Position numbers and translations under genes: made by a program. Source: an uncultured Paludibacter sp. (GTDB lineage Bacteria > Bacteroidota > Bacteroidia > Bacteroidales > Paludibacteraceae). Taken from it: a DNA stretch of 64,000 nt. Every line of letters starts with the position of its first letter. Within the stretch, counting starts at the first letter, position 1. Positions 1 through 8,802 of this stretch are shown in pieces. The notes under the pieces are model-generated. The model saw only the letters and a list, made by a program, of their open reading frames with translations, was not told the DNA's origin and did not search any database. The stretch lies in assembly GCA_937897985.1 (NCBI GenBank), contig CALCBD010000054.1, forward strand, positions 62,001-126,000, given 5' to 3'.

Positions 1-247
1 ATCGTCGGGCACTCAACAAAACAAAAAACAGAGCCGTATCAAATGATTATTTTTGAATGCAAATAACGCAAATTCAAAAAAGCCTGAACTCCTTATTGTA
101 TTGATATACAAATAATTATTGTTCTGTGGAATTTGCGATTGTTTGCAAACAAACAGTCAGCGCAGCTAAATATGAGTTCCTCATGCTTTTGATACGACCG
201 CGATATTTTTTGTAATGGTCAGAAGAAATGATTCTTTGCTCTGAGCA
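1..247. other. Intergenic margin, no gene seen
   Basis: AT-rich sequence downstream of the porZ-like gene, which reads leftwards and stops at position 248. I see no open reading frame, RNA gene or strong hairpin here. Its upstream neighbour lies outside the window. Confidence 0.5.
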
Positions 248-2596
248 TTAATTAATGACCATGATTTTGGTAATGGTGCTCTGTGTTCCATCACTGTTTA
301 CCCCGATTGCAAGGTAGATACCGGTACTTACTTTTTTACCGTGAACATCTTTACCATCCCAGGTGGCAAGCCCACCGTTTGAAACAGTCTGACAAATCAG
401 ATTACCGTTGATATCCGTTATTTTTATTTGCGTATCCTTTACCAAACCTGTAATTGTGATAATACCGGAATAACTTTCACGAACAGGATTCGGATAAGCA
501 TGTACATTTGAAAATTCCTCACCACCTTCGAGTGCATCGCTTTGGTAGGATACAATTCCCCTGCCTGTTCCGAAAAATACTTCACCTGTGGTGGGGTGGA
601 TGGCAATTGAAAAAATATCATTGGACAATAACGGACTGTTTTCGGTAGTAAAATGCTTGATGGTTTCCTGTCCGTTTTCGGACATTAAATAGACCCCTGA
701 AGTTTCGGTACCAAGCCATTTACGGTTAGCGCCGTCGATGGCTATTGTTTTTATTTTCTCATTTTGAAGCAGATAATCGGCATAACCGGTACCGTCATTG
801 CGTGGGATTTTCACCCTTGAACAGGTATAACCCGGATCGAAAACCTTCGATGTATTATAGAACAGAAATGGTCCCATATCGGTGCCAACCCATACCACAT
901 TGTTTTTATCTTCAACTACTTCGTAAACCACAGCAGGGCTTACCGACACGTTATAAGTCTGTCCGTTGTCTGTTTCGGGATATACAAATGCCGAAAAATA
1001 AACAGACTGATCATCCGATTGATCAGAGATAGTACCGTTATCGTCGTATATCAGTAGTCCAGGGTCATAACGAATTGATGGTATCCACTTTTGATTGGGA
1101 TTCTGATTCGATATCATTATTTTCCCCAATGTAGGTTTCGACGCATGAGGGTAAGTAAGTTGCTTCCAGGTACCATCTTTCATCAAAATCTTTATGGCAG
1201 CATTAACAGTCATATTTGTAATCAACAGGTTGCCATCTTTGTCGTATACAGCGCCATCGAGGCGAATATATTTGAACGGTGCTTCGGGAACAATGGTTTC
1301 AAGTGTGCTGTTCAGGTGTGTGTACCATTTTGAAAAGGCATTGTCTTTAAATTCGTACAGACCTGTACCGTAGGAAGAAACAAAGAAGTGATTATTGTCC
1401 GAAGGATCGACAGCAACATTCATGAAATCGAGCGGATCCTGTCCGGTTTGATCCTTAATCACCGAGGGGTCGAGGTTGGTCCAGATTCCGTTTTCGTAGA
1501 TCATAACATATCCCGGTCGCTGATACTGAACAGCCCAACGACCACCCTGAACGACAAACATTTTACTCCCGCTGAATTTGATTTGCCAGGGTACATTTGT
1601 AGCCGGGCCTAATGGCTGATAGTTTTTTATTTCCGGATTATTCAGATTGCCTGCATTGACAGATACCACCCCTTTTTCGTTACCTGCGAGCCAGTAGATA
1701 TTTCTGGTATTGTCGTATTCAGCATCTGAAGCAGTTCCGATACTCTGAACTGTGTTCATATTCAGCGATTCGTCGACCAGATAAATAGTTGTACTACCGC
1801 TGTTAATAATCATTTTGTTGTTCGAAACCGAAAAGTCGGTTGCTGTAATTTCGGGAAAAAGCGGAACCCACGATTGATTGCTTTCCTGCATATAGAACTT
1901 ATTTCCCCGCAACAATATGAGCTTATTGGCAAAATCGGCAATTTTCATAAGATCACCGCTACCCGGCAAGCCCTGGAGAGTAGACCAGAATTCATAATTG
2001 ACCAGGTTGGGTTCATCGAGAACGCCTCTGTATATGGTACTTGCCGAATTGGCATAAATGTATCCGCCGTGGATGGCAGTGCTTAAAACTTTCACATCCG
2101 AACCATTGGTACCAATAAAATAAGTGTCGGCAATTTCTGCTTTATTCAGATTTAAAACCATGATTCCGAAGCTGCTGGACAGGTATGCATTGTTGCCGTT
2201 AAATAAAATATGATTAATTGTTTTACCTGTTCCCATTTGTTTATTATAAAGGTCAGGAATATTAATGACTCCACCCGAATTCATTAAATCCATGTTCCCG
2301 TTGACATAGACAATTAACAGTTGTTTATTCTTTGAATCATAATCAATTTTTAAAATATTATTGTCGCTCAGGCCGTTCATTTTGCTGTAAAACTCGGTAC
2401 TCTGATCCTCTTTATCGACCGAAAAAAGAGATCCTTCGCTCAAGGCAAATATTTTGTTTTCCGATTGAGCTATTTGTGTTACAGAATTATAGGCGAAATG
2501 AGTTCTCCATTTCCCCATCGCAAGCTGGGCATTCAAATTTGAAATGCCTGCAGCAATAGTAAAAGCTATGATTAGTATTTTAATTTTCATTTTCAA
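248..2596 (-). CDS. porZ: PorZ-like type IX secretion system protein
   Basis: A 782-residue secreted protein resembling PorZ, the surface component of the type IX secretion system that helps attach cargo to anionic lipopolysaccharide. Residues 1-23 form a signal peptide ending near NLNA. The mature N-terminus (MGKWRTHFAYNSVTQIA, then a YVNGNMDLM segment) has the PorZ pattern. Two-component-regulator-type beta-propeller repeats fill the middle. The last 85 residues, from about HAYPNPVRES, are an Ig-like C-terminal sorting-type domain with the usual WDGKDVHGKKVSTGIY pattern. The length is close to that of P. gingivalis PorZ (about 776 residues). It is followed on the same strand by no other secretion gene. 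Family assignment is by recognition; the role is inferred from the family. Confidence 0.8.
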   Translation of the reverse strand: MKMKIKILIIAFTIAAGISNLNAQLAMGKWRTHFAYNSVTQIAQSENKIFALSEGSLFSVDKEDQSTEFYSKMNGLSDNNILKIDYDSKNKQLLIVYVNGNMDLMNSGGVINIPDLYNKQMGTGKTINHILFNGNNAYLSSSFGIMVLNLNKAEIADTYFIGTNGSDVKVLSTAIHGGYIYANSASTIYRGVLDEPNLVNYEFWSTLQGLPGSGDLMKIADFANKLILLRGNKFYMQESNQSWVPLFPEITATDFSVSNNKMIINSGSTTIYLVDESLNMNTVQSIGTASDAEYDNTRNIYWLAGNEKGVVSVNAGNLNNPEIKNYQPLGPATNVPWQIKFSGSKMFVVQGGRWAVQYQRPGYVMIYENGIWTNLDPSVIKDQTGQDPLDFMNVAVDPSDNNHFFVSSYGTGLYEFKDNAFSKWYTHLNSTLETIVPEAPFKYIRLDGAVYDKDGNLLITNMTVNAAIKILMKDGTWKQLTYPHASKPTLGKIMISNQNPNQKWIPSIRYDPGLLIYDDNGTISDQSDDQSVYFSAFVYPETDNGQTYNVSVSPAVVYEVVEDKNNVVWVGTDMGPFLFYNTSKVFDPGYTCSRVKIPRNDGTGYADYLLQNEKIKTIAIDGANRKWLGTETSGVYLMSENGQETIKHFTTENSPLLSNDIFSIAIHPTTGEVFFGTGRGIVSYQSDALEGGEEFSNVHAYPNPVRESYSGIITITGLVKDTQIKITDINGNLICQTVSNGGLATWDGKDVHGKKVSTGIYLAIGVNSDGTQSTITKIMVIN

Positions 2597-2694
2597 AAAT
2601 GACTTAATATTTTTATGTAAATAACTAAATTACATTGTTTTTATTATATTGTTTCAAAAAAGTTGTATTAATACATATAGCCCGGCAACCGGAT

Positions 2695-3270
2695 TTATTT
2701 GCCCTGAAGGTAAGCTGCCAGTTTTTGAACTGCTAATGCCCGGTGACTGATTTTATTTTTTTCATCAGTTCCGAGTTCGGCAAAGCTCTGGTTGTAGAAA
2801 GTTGGAACGAATACCGGATCGTATCCGAAACCCGCCTTTCCTCGTGGTGAATGTGCAATTTTTCCATCAATCCTGCCTTCGAAATATTGAATTTTCCCGC
2901 CCTCAATAAGTGCAATTACAGTCCGGAAATGAGCATCCCGGTGTGGATTATCACCCAGCTTATCAAGAAGTTTCATCATATTGTTGTGTGAATTATGATC
3001 GTCGCCTGCATAACGGGCCGAAAATACACCCGGTTCTCCACCGAGGGCATCGACTTCAAGGCCGGTGTCGTCGGCAAAGCAATCCAAACCATATTTTTCG
3101 AAAATATAGCTGGCTTTGATCAGCGCGTTACCTTCGAGAGTGTCGGCAGTTTCGGGGATATCATCAAAACAGTTGATGTCTGACAGACTCACAATTTCGT
3201 AGTCCGACAGTATGGCTTTTACTTCGGACAGTTTGTGTGCATTATTGGTTGCAAATACGAGTTTTTTCAT
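2695..3270 (-). CDS. rdgB: XTP/dITP diphosphatase (RdgB/HAM1 family)
   Basis: Cytoplasmic house-cleaning enzyme that hydrolyses non-canonical purine nucleotides (dITP, XTP) to the monophosphate and pyrophosphate, keeping them out of DNA. The 191 residues carry all family blocks: TNNAHK at 8-13, FADDTGLEVDALGG at 65-78, GVFSARYAG at 81-89, GKAGFGYDPVF at 144-154 and SHRALA at 175-180. Length is normal. It lies 98 bases upstream of porZ on the same strand and about 100 bases downstream of the radical SAM gene, so it may share a transcript with either. Confidence 0.95.
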   Translation of the reverse strand: MKKLVFATNNAHKLSEVKAILSDYEIVSLSDINCFDDIPETADTLEGNALIKASYIFEKYGLDCFADDTGLEVDALGGEPGVFSARYAGDDHNSHNNMMKLLDKLGDNPHRDAHFRTVIALIEGGKIQYFEGRIDGKIAHSPRGKAGFGYDPVFVPTFYNQSFAELGTDEKNKISHRALAVQKLAAYLQGK

Positions 3271-3366
3271 TTACTGACAGGAGTTGGTTGTTCTCCCGCC
3301 TGCAAAGATAATTATTTTTGAATGATTAAAAAGGTGACGGAATATATTTGAAAGGGCAGGAGGGAG

Positions 3367-4434
3367 TTAAACCTCAAGTTTTTCCAAATGACAACAAAGC
3401 AGTTCGCCGGTTTTTTCATCACGCAAATGCAGACCATTACCTTCACAATACTTATACGATTTGCATTTGGCACATTTCCCGGTTCGCGTCCACGAGCGGT
3501 CACGCATGTTTTGGTAACGCTCATTCCATACAGTCATAAAATCGTCGGTATAGATATTCCCCTGAATGTAATCGGCTCTCATACCCGGACAGGCACTTAT
3601 TGAGCCATCGACCAGTACTGATCCTATATGAATGCCGGCCTGACAGAAAAACGGTGTATCGCGGACCTCAAGTTCATAATCGCCCAGGTATCCTTCGCAA
3701 CCGAACGAAGCCTTTATTAATCCCTCTTTTCGGGTTTGACGGATAAAATCCAATAATCGGACAAATTGCTTGTCGGAAAGTGAGAGTTCGGGATTTTCTT
3801 TCGCTCTGCCTTTAGGAAATATTGAGAATAACCTCCAGTTTTTTACATTTTTACTGATCAGTAAATCGCGGATAGCTTCCAACTCATTTATGTTTCTTTG
3901 ATTGACGCAGGTAACCACATCATAGGTTAGTCCCGGAACTGCCGCAATGCGGGTAATTGCTTCGATGGCTTTCTCCCACGAACCATCCCTGCCTCTCAGC
4001 CAATCGTGTGTGACGGGGTTTAGTCCGTCCATGCTTACGGTAACTGAACGTAAACCTGCATTGAGCAGACTTTCCAATCGTTGTGAGGTTAGTCCGAATC
4101 CATTGGTCACCATTCCCCACGGAAAGCCACGCTGATAAATTTGTGTACCGCACTCTTCCAGATCTTTACGTATAAGCGGTTCGCCACCGGTAATTACAAT
4201 CATTGTTTTAGCCGGAACTACATGAGGTTTAATGTTGTCAAGTACCTTCAAAAAATCGTTCATTGGCATGTCATTCACTGATGCTTCGCTGCTGCAATCG
4301 CTACCGCAATGCAAACAGTCCAGATTACAGCGCAGGGTACATTCCCAAAACAAATAGGTCAGTTCGTGTATTTTGTGTTGATTCCTTTTGTGTTGCTGAA
4401 AGAGCGAAAGTATAATTTTCTTTTTAAGATTCAC
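3367..4434 (-). CDS. Radical SAM/SPASM enzyme of the rSAM/lipoprotein system
   Basis: A 355-residue radical SAM enzyme. The [4Fe-4S]-binding CxxxCxxC motif is C36, C40 and C43 (CNLDCLHC), followed by the SAM-binding GGEPL segment near residue 83. The C-terminal third has a cysteine-rich SPASM-type region (CPGMRADY, then GKCAKCKSYKYCEGNG and a final CCHLE), which normally binds auxiliary clusters in peptide-modifying enzymes. It matches the Bacteroidales subfamily found next to a small lipoprotein (TIGR04133 type, from memory). That lipoprotein gene ends 12 bases upstream and is probably co-transcribed. The reaction is unknown; modification of the neighbouring lipoprotein is inference from context. 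Confidence 0.85.
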   Translation of the reverse strand: MNLKKKIILSLFQQHKRNQHKIHELTYLFWECTLRCNLDCLHCGSDCSSEASVNDMPMNDFLKVLDNIKPHVVPAKTMIVITGGEPLIRKDLEECGTQIYQRGFPWGMVTNGFGLTSQRLESLLNAGLRSVTVSMDGLNPVTHDWLRGRDGSWEKAIEAITRIAAVPGLTYDVVTCVNQRNINELEAIRDLLISKNVKNWRLFSIFPKGRAKENPELSLSDKQFVRLLDFIRQTRKEGLIKASFGCEGYLGDYELEVRDTPFFCQAGIHIGSVLVDGSISACPGMRADYIQGNIYTDDFMTVWNERYQNMRDRSWTRTGKCAKCKSYKYCEGNGLHLRDEKTGELLCCHLEKLEV

Positions 4435-4446
4435 TTCAGGTGCTTG

Positions 4447-4904
4447 TTATTTTAATTTATAATGTAGCTTAATGTCCTGTTTCTTAACAAATTTTCCCTG
4501 ATACCAGTGGTTATCACCCTTTTCAGTACGGTCAGTCGATGATATCAGAACGCTGACATTACGGGTTTCAAAATCTCCACCGTTTTGGTTGCCGTCGATG
4601 TCAGCGGTTATTAGTTTAAACTCCGGATGTTCTTCCGGAAAACCGCTGAACGAAAATTGATAATAACCATTGAGGTCGGTATAGGTTGTATCGCTCTGTA
4701 ATCCGATATCGTTGGTTTGTCGGACGATTCGGATATTTTTAAGTGATTGTTTTGAAATACTGTCGGTTACCGTACCTTTAATGACATAGTCGGCGGTAGG
4801 GGTTCCGTATTCGGCCATAGGTTCATCGCAGGCAGTCGACCATCCGGCTACAGCAAGTAAAGCAAGGATAATTTTATCGAAAGTCCGGATTATAAATTTT
4901 TCAT
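4447..4904 (-). CDS. Radical-SAM-associated lipoprotein, apparent frameshift at its start
   Basis: Partner lipoprotein of the radical SAM enzyme (TIGR04134 type). The reading frame extends upstream of its first ATG (4818): it encodes a hydrophobic stretch and a lipobox, ILALLAVAGWSTAC, followed by DEPMAEYGTPTADY, so the true start must lie further upstream. The only suitable ATG is at 4902-4904, but it reads ATG AAA AAT TTA TAA. One extra A in the run of five would give M-K-K-F-I-I-R-T-F-D-K and join the long frame. The gene is therefore either damaged, mis-sequenced in a homopolymer, translated from a non-ATG codon, or rescued by slippage. The body has a CarboxypepD-regulatory-like beta-sandwich pattern (VIKGTVTDSISKQSLKNIRI). 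Confidence 0.7.
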
Positions 4905-4910
4905 AACAGT

Positions 4911-5105
4911 TTAGCAGATAGTATCGGTTTTATCAACTATGGCGGCAGGAACGCCGTACATTGGAATTGCTCCGTATTCAGGAACCGGGTCCGGTTCGTC
5001 GCACGAAGCGAGTAACAGGGAAGAAAAAAGCACCGCTACGATAAGTCGATCGTAAATTCGGAGTAATAATTTGTTTTTAGGTTTTCTGTTCATTTGTTTT
5101 TTCAT
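4911..5105 (-). CDS. Short lipoprotein, possible radical SAM substrate
   Basis: A 64-residue lipoprotein precursor: basic start, hydrophobic segment and lipobox LLASC at about residue 34, leaving a mature peptide of only about 31 residues. The mature part begins CDEPDPVPEYG and contains two related motifs, EYGAIP and MYGVP, that recall the CDEPMAEYGTP start of the next gene; it ends in a cysteine. The stop codon lies 7 bases before the ATG of that next lipoprotein, so the two are translated in series. It could be a truncated duplicate of the lipoprotein or a small peptide substrate of the radical SAM enzyme. The function is not known. Confidence 0.6.
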   Translation of the reverse strand: MKKQMNRKPKNKLLLRIYDRLIVAVLFSSLLLASCDEPDPVPEYGAIPMYGVPAAIVDKTDTIC

Positions 5106-5510
5106 TTTGATAAAAAAGTTCTGTATTTTTCCGTTGGCAGAATTTTAAGAAAAGAGACCTGTGTAACCGGATGATGCTTATTCACTCCTGTTTGTTGCAA
5201 AGCCGGTAAAGAAAATCCGGGAGTAAAAGTAAAAAAAATTTTGTTCATCGCAGACATTGAGGATAATATAAGTTTGATGAATTATAAAAATAACTTTTTG
5301 AACGCTAAGACCGATATATTTTAAAGCCGTAAAGAAAAAATTTTGAGTTTTTCACTTTACGTCCTTTCCCGGCAAGCTAAGCGGCAGATATTTGATGATA
5401 TAATATCTGTATATTTTACTCTGCGTTTATCTGTATTTATTAAGAAATTCACTAACTTATATAATGAGTATTAGTTTTTTCTTAATTTTGCAGACATAAA
5501 ATTATCCCGA
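5106..5510. other. Divergent intergenic region
   Basis: 405 bases between the leftward radical SAM/lipoprotein operon and the rightward DUF3316 gene, so it should hold both promoters. It includes a TAATTTTG box at 5483-5490, 21 bases upstream of the DUF3316 start codon, and a copy of the TTTTGAACGCTAAGA motif at 5296-5310 that also occurs at 16.2 kb. No ORF or RNA gene is evident. Confidence 0.5.
5483..5490 (+). promoter_or_regulatory. Possible Bacteroidetes -7 box for the DUF3316 gene
   Basis: TAATTTTG matches the TAnnTTTG consensus of the Bacteroidetes housekeeping sigma factor and lies just upstream of the start at 5511. No clear TTTG -33 box is present at the usual distance. Confidence 0.35.
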
Positions 5511-6359
5511 ATGAACATAAAAACGGTCAGTCTTCTGTTACTTTTGAATTCAACTTTACTGTTTTCGCAAATTGAAAATACGCCAAAGTACAAACTTAAG
5601 AGTGCCTCGGAGATGATAGGAATTTCAACTGTAAATATACTGGATCCTTATTTGTCTCCTTTGACTTACAACGGATTAGGGTTTAATTACGAGCATGCAA
5701 CCCGGCATCTTTTTTCGGCAGAAAACACTGATTTGTCAATGGAAAGTAAATTGGATGCAATGGCTGCTTATACCGGTAACCCTGAGAATACGGCTGCCAT
5801 GATTTATATGGGTGTTGATTACAGCTGGGGTATGTTTTACCGTTTTAAACCTATGAATGGGCTGCAGATACTGGCCGGTGGCAACGCAGCCCTTGATTTA
5901 GGCTATAAATACCTCAGCAGGAATGTTAATAATCCCATCAATATTGATTTATGTTCAGATATAAATCTGAAAGGTAATGTTCATTATCTCCTTCCTTTAA
6001 AGCATTGGCCACTGAAATTGAATTTCGAACTTGAAATTCCTGTCGTTGGTTGTATGTTTGTTCCGCAGGCGGGAGCATCTTATTATGAAATGTTCGGTCA
6101 GGGAAATCTGACAGATACATTCCATTTTAGTTCATTACTTAACAAATCAGGTTATGATAGCAAATTGTCACTCGATTTTCCTTTCAGACATTCAACCTGG
6201 CAAATCGGTTTAAATCTTTCAGAATTGAAATACAAGGCCAATGATTTGGTTTTCAGGCGAAACTGTTTTACCCTGCAACTGGGTTGGAAATATGACTTTT
6301 ACGTTTTTTCGGGGCAAAAAAATATTGCCCCGGATAATTTCATTGGCATAGATAAGTAA
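5511..6359 (+). CDS. DUF3316-like secreted protein, probable outer-membrane barrel
   Basis: A 282-residue protein with a signal peptide (residues 1-19, ending LLFS-Q). The mature part has alternating hydrophobic and polar stretches and many aromatic residues, as in an outer-membrane or periplasmic beta-barrel. The DPYLSPLTYNGLGFNYEHATR segment near residues 45-66 fits the Bacteroidetes DUF3316 family. It is followed 20 bases later by an S41 peptidase lipoprotein, and the two probably form a transcription unit. The function is unknown; the family assignment is from memory of the conserved LSPL-Y-G block and is moderately sure. Confidence 0.6.
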   Translation: MNIKTVSLLLLLNSTLLFSQIENTPKYKLKSASEMIGISTVNILDPYLSPLTYNGLGFNYEHATRHLFSAENTDLSMESKLDAMAAYTGNPENTAAMIYMGVDYSWGMFYRFKPMNGLQILAGGNAALDLGYKYLSRNVNNPINIDLCSDINLKGNVHYLLPLKHWPLKLNFELEIPVVGCMFVPQAGASYYEMFGQGNLTDTFHFSSLLNKSGYDSKLSLDFPFRHSTWQIGLNLSELKYKANDLVFRRNCFTLQLGWKYDFYVFSGQKNIAPDNFIGIDK

Positions 6360-6379
6360 AAACCGGTTCAATAACCCCG

Positions 6380-7483
6380 ATGAAAAAAACTTCTTTACAT
6401 TTAAAAAATAAATTTACGGCATTGATGATGTTTCCTTCGTCAACCGGAAAGTTGTTGGATGTATTCAGGAATTTCATTTTAGTGCTGTTTATATCGGCTG
6501 CATTTTTTCAATCGTGTATCGAAGAGCCTCAGCCTGAGCAAAATACCAATACAGGGAATTTTGAAGCATTATGGAAAATCATTGACACCCGTTATTGTTA
6601 CCTCGATTATAAACACATCAACTGGGACTCGGTACATGCAGTATACAGGCTGAGAGTGAATGATACGCTGAATCAGTTGAGCTTTTACGGACTGATGGCT
6701 GATATGCTGGACGAACTCAAAGATGGACATGTCAACCTGTACACTAATTTTGCAGTAAGCAGTTATAAAAAATGGTACACCGACTATCCGTCCAATTTCA
6801 ACGCGGATCTTATTTACAACGAAAAATACCTTGGAAGAAATTACTACTCAGTGAATGGGCTGCGATATGCCCGGATTCATAATGGTGATATCGGTTATAT
6901 TTATTACGGTAATTTTTCAAATCGTTTCGGGAACAGCAATATAAGTGCAATCTTCAATTATTTTAAAGATTGCAGGGGATTAATCATCGATGTCCGCGAT
7001 AACGGTGGAGGTTATCTCGATATGTCGGAACAATTTGCCTCCTATTTTCTTAAATCGGATACCATCACAGGGTATATTATGCACAAAACCGGTGACGGAC
7101 ATAATGATTTTTCGGCGGCTACAGCCATAATAAATCCTGCAAATAAAACCCTGCAATGGCAACGCCGGGTAGTGGTTTTAACCAACCGGATGTCGTTCAG
7201 TGCTACCAATTCGTTCGTGGTGAGAATGAAAGTTGCACCCAACGTTATTATTGCCGGTGACCGAACGGGTGGGGGAGGCGGTTTACCTTTTTCGAGCGAA
7301 ATTCCAAACGGTTGGATGATTCGGTTTTCAGCCAGCCCTATGTTCGATGCTTCGATGAATCATACCGAATGGGGAATAGACCCCGATGTGAAAGTTGCCC
7401 TTAAGACTTCTGATGTTGAAAAAGGATACGACACCATCATCGAAAAGGCAATAATGCTGATTGAATCCAATTCAGGCCGGTGA
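6380..7483 (+). CDS. S41 family peptidase, lipoprotein
   Basis: A 367-residue envelope protease. A hydrophobic segment and lipobox (FFQSC, Cys46) follow a long N-terminus; translation may really start at Met16 or Met17. The S41 catalytic domain is recognised by MADMLDELKDGHVNL, GLIIDVRDNGGG and the nucleophile region LTNRMSFSATNSF, then the RTGGGGGLPFSSEIPNG loop. No PDZ domain is obvious, unlike classical C-terminal processing proteases, so it resembles the tricorn-core-like S41 group of Bacteroidetes. Substrate unknown. It follows the DUF3316 gene by 20 bases. Confidence 0.85.
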   Translation: MKKTSLHLKNKFTALMMFPSSTGKLLDVFRNFILVLFISAAFFQSCIEEPQPEQNTNTGNFEALWKIIDTRYCYLDYKHINWDSVHAVYRLRVNDTLNQLSFYGLMADMLDELKDGHVNLYTNFAVSSYKKWYTDYPSNFNADLIYNEKYLGRNYYSVNGLRYARIHNGDIGYIYYGNFSNRFGNSNISAIFNYFKDCRGLIIDVRDNGGGYLDMSEQFASYFLKSDTITGYIMHKTGDGHNDFSAATAIINPANKTLQWQRRVVVLTNRMSFSATNSFVVRMKVAPNVIIAGDRTGGGGGLPFSSEIPNGWMIRFSASPMFDASMNHTEWGIDPDVKVALKTSDVEKGYDTIIEKAIMLIESNSGR

Positions 7484-7517
7484 GATGTGAAACAATGACA
7501 CAAATAACAGATTATTT

Positions 7518-8051
7518 ATGCGAAAATTAAAAATAACCGAAATGAACCGGTTAACTCCCGAAGAATTTAAATCAAAAAGAAAAACAGCGCTTATTGTCGT
7601 ACTCGATAATGTTCGAAGCCTTCACAATGTAGGTTCGATTTTCCGCACCGGTGATGCTTTTCTTATTGAAGCGGTATATCTTTGCGGAATTACCAGCACT
7701 CCGCCTCATGCCGAGATTCATAAAACTGCTCTCGGTGCTGAAAATACAGTGGACTGGAAATACTTTGAAGATACACACGTGGCAATAAACGAACTGAAAT
7801 CGAAGGGATATAAAGTTTTGTGTATCGAACAGGCTGAAGGTAGTGACTCGCTGATTAATTTTAAACCTGATAAATCCCGTAAATATGCTGTCATACTCGG
7901 TAATGAAGTAAAAGGAGTTCAGCAATCGGTTGTCGATATGTGCGATGCCTGTATCGAAATACCTCAATTCGGCACCAAACATTCATTAAATGTGAGTGTT
8001 ACAGGGGGTATTGTTATATGGGAAATGGCGAAGTTAATTCGTAATTCATAA
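7518..8051 (+). CDS. SpoU/TrmH-family RNA 2'-O-methyltransferase
   Basis: A 177-residue SPOUT-class methyltransferase that transfers a methyl group from SAM to a ribose 2'-hydroxyl in tRNA or rRNA. The three family motifs are intact: NVRSLHNVGSIFRTGDAF at 31-48 (motif 1, catalytic Arg), YAVILGNEVKGV at 123-134 (motif 2) and IPQFGTKHSLNVSVTGGIV at 148-166 (motif 3, trefoil knot). It is short, with only a brief N-terminal extension and no separate substrate-binding domain, like TrmL/TrmH-type members. The exact RNA target cannot be told from sequence. Confidence 0.9.
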   Translation: MRKLKITEMNRLTPEEFKSKRKTALIVVLDNVRSLHNVGSIFRTGDAFLIEAVYLCGITSTPPHAEIHKTALGAENTVDWKYFEDTHVAINELKSKGYKVLCIEQAEGSDSLINFKPDKSRKYAVILGNEVKGVQQSVVDMCDACIEIPQFGTKHSLNVSVTGGIVIWEMAKLIRNS

Positions 8052-8127
8052 TTCATAATAGGGATAATAAGTTTGAATACAAGTTTTAAAGGAGAGCTGA
8101 TTTTATTCTTTATGCAAAATAAATACA

Positions 8128-8460
8128 ATGGACTGGAGAGATAAATTAAATGGTTTAAAAACCGGATTACCGGAAGGTGAGGAGATCAAAATTGTTGAAA
8201 AAAATAACAATCCAAAACTTCAAAAAGAGCCACTGAGGGTGGAACTTGACAAGCGAAACGGAAAACCTGCAACACTTATCACCGATTTTAAAGGCACTGA
8301 TGAAGCTTTGAAAGAATTGGCTAAAGATCTGAAAGTCAAATGTGGAGCAGGTGGTTCATCCCGTGATGGTGAAATTCTGATTCAGGGCGATTTCAGACAT
8401 AAAATAACTGAAATATTAGAAATGGCCGGCTTTAAAGTAAAAAAAATCAATTTCAAATAA
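8128..8460 (+). CDS. SUI1/eIF1 (YciH) family translation factor
   Basis: A 110-residue protein with the SUI1 fold in residues 30-110: the basic RVELDKRNGKPATLITDF strand, the LKELAKDLKVKCGAGGSSRDGEILIQGD core (the GG-S-x-x-x-G-x-I-x-I-Q-G signature) and the HKITEILEMAGFKVKKI tail. In eukaryotes eIF1 governs start-codon fidelity; bacterial members such as YciH influence initiation under stress. Its length is normal. It lies 76 bases after the methyltransferase and may be read with it. Confidence 0.9.
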   Translation: MDWRDKLNGLKTGLPEGEEIKIVEKNNNPKLQKEPLRVELDKRNGKPATLITDFKGTDEALKELAKDLKVKCGAGGSSRDGEILIQGDFRHKITEILEMAGFKVKKINFK

Positions 8461-8802
8461 CACAGTTTTTTCCCATATCGTTCTATGTGATATGAATAGC
8501 TGTTTCCCGAAATTTTTATCGGTAGCTTTTATCCACATTTATCATACCGGGCATAAATGCAGATACTCTAATCCGATTGTCAGGTTCTTCAGAAATTTAT
8601 AACTACCGGAGTAATAATCATAAGTACCGGTTAACAGACCGGATCCGGATTCATTAAAATATTGTGGTCCCTTCCTGATCGCTTTGTGATGAATAATTGT
8701 GATTTTAACAGCGGGCTGTGTACAAACTCACTACTCTTACGTCTGTTTTCTTAAAAGGAAACCTATACAGTTACCGACAACAGTAAAAAACACAAAAAAT
8801 TT
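8461..8802. other. Intergenic region, nothing recognised
   Basis: 342 bases between the SUI1 gene and the racemase-like gene. It has several CCGG-rich words (for example ACCGGTTAACAGACCGG near 8625) but no convincing hairpin with a T-tract, ORF or RNA gene. Confidence 0.4.

Noticed and set aside
75..97. Shared 14-base word (AAAAAAGCCTGAAC) with position 19083
   Set aside because: A match of this length is expected by chance in a 64-kb AT-rich window, and the flanks differ.
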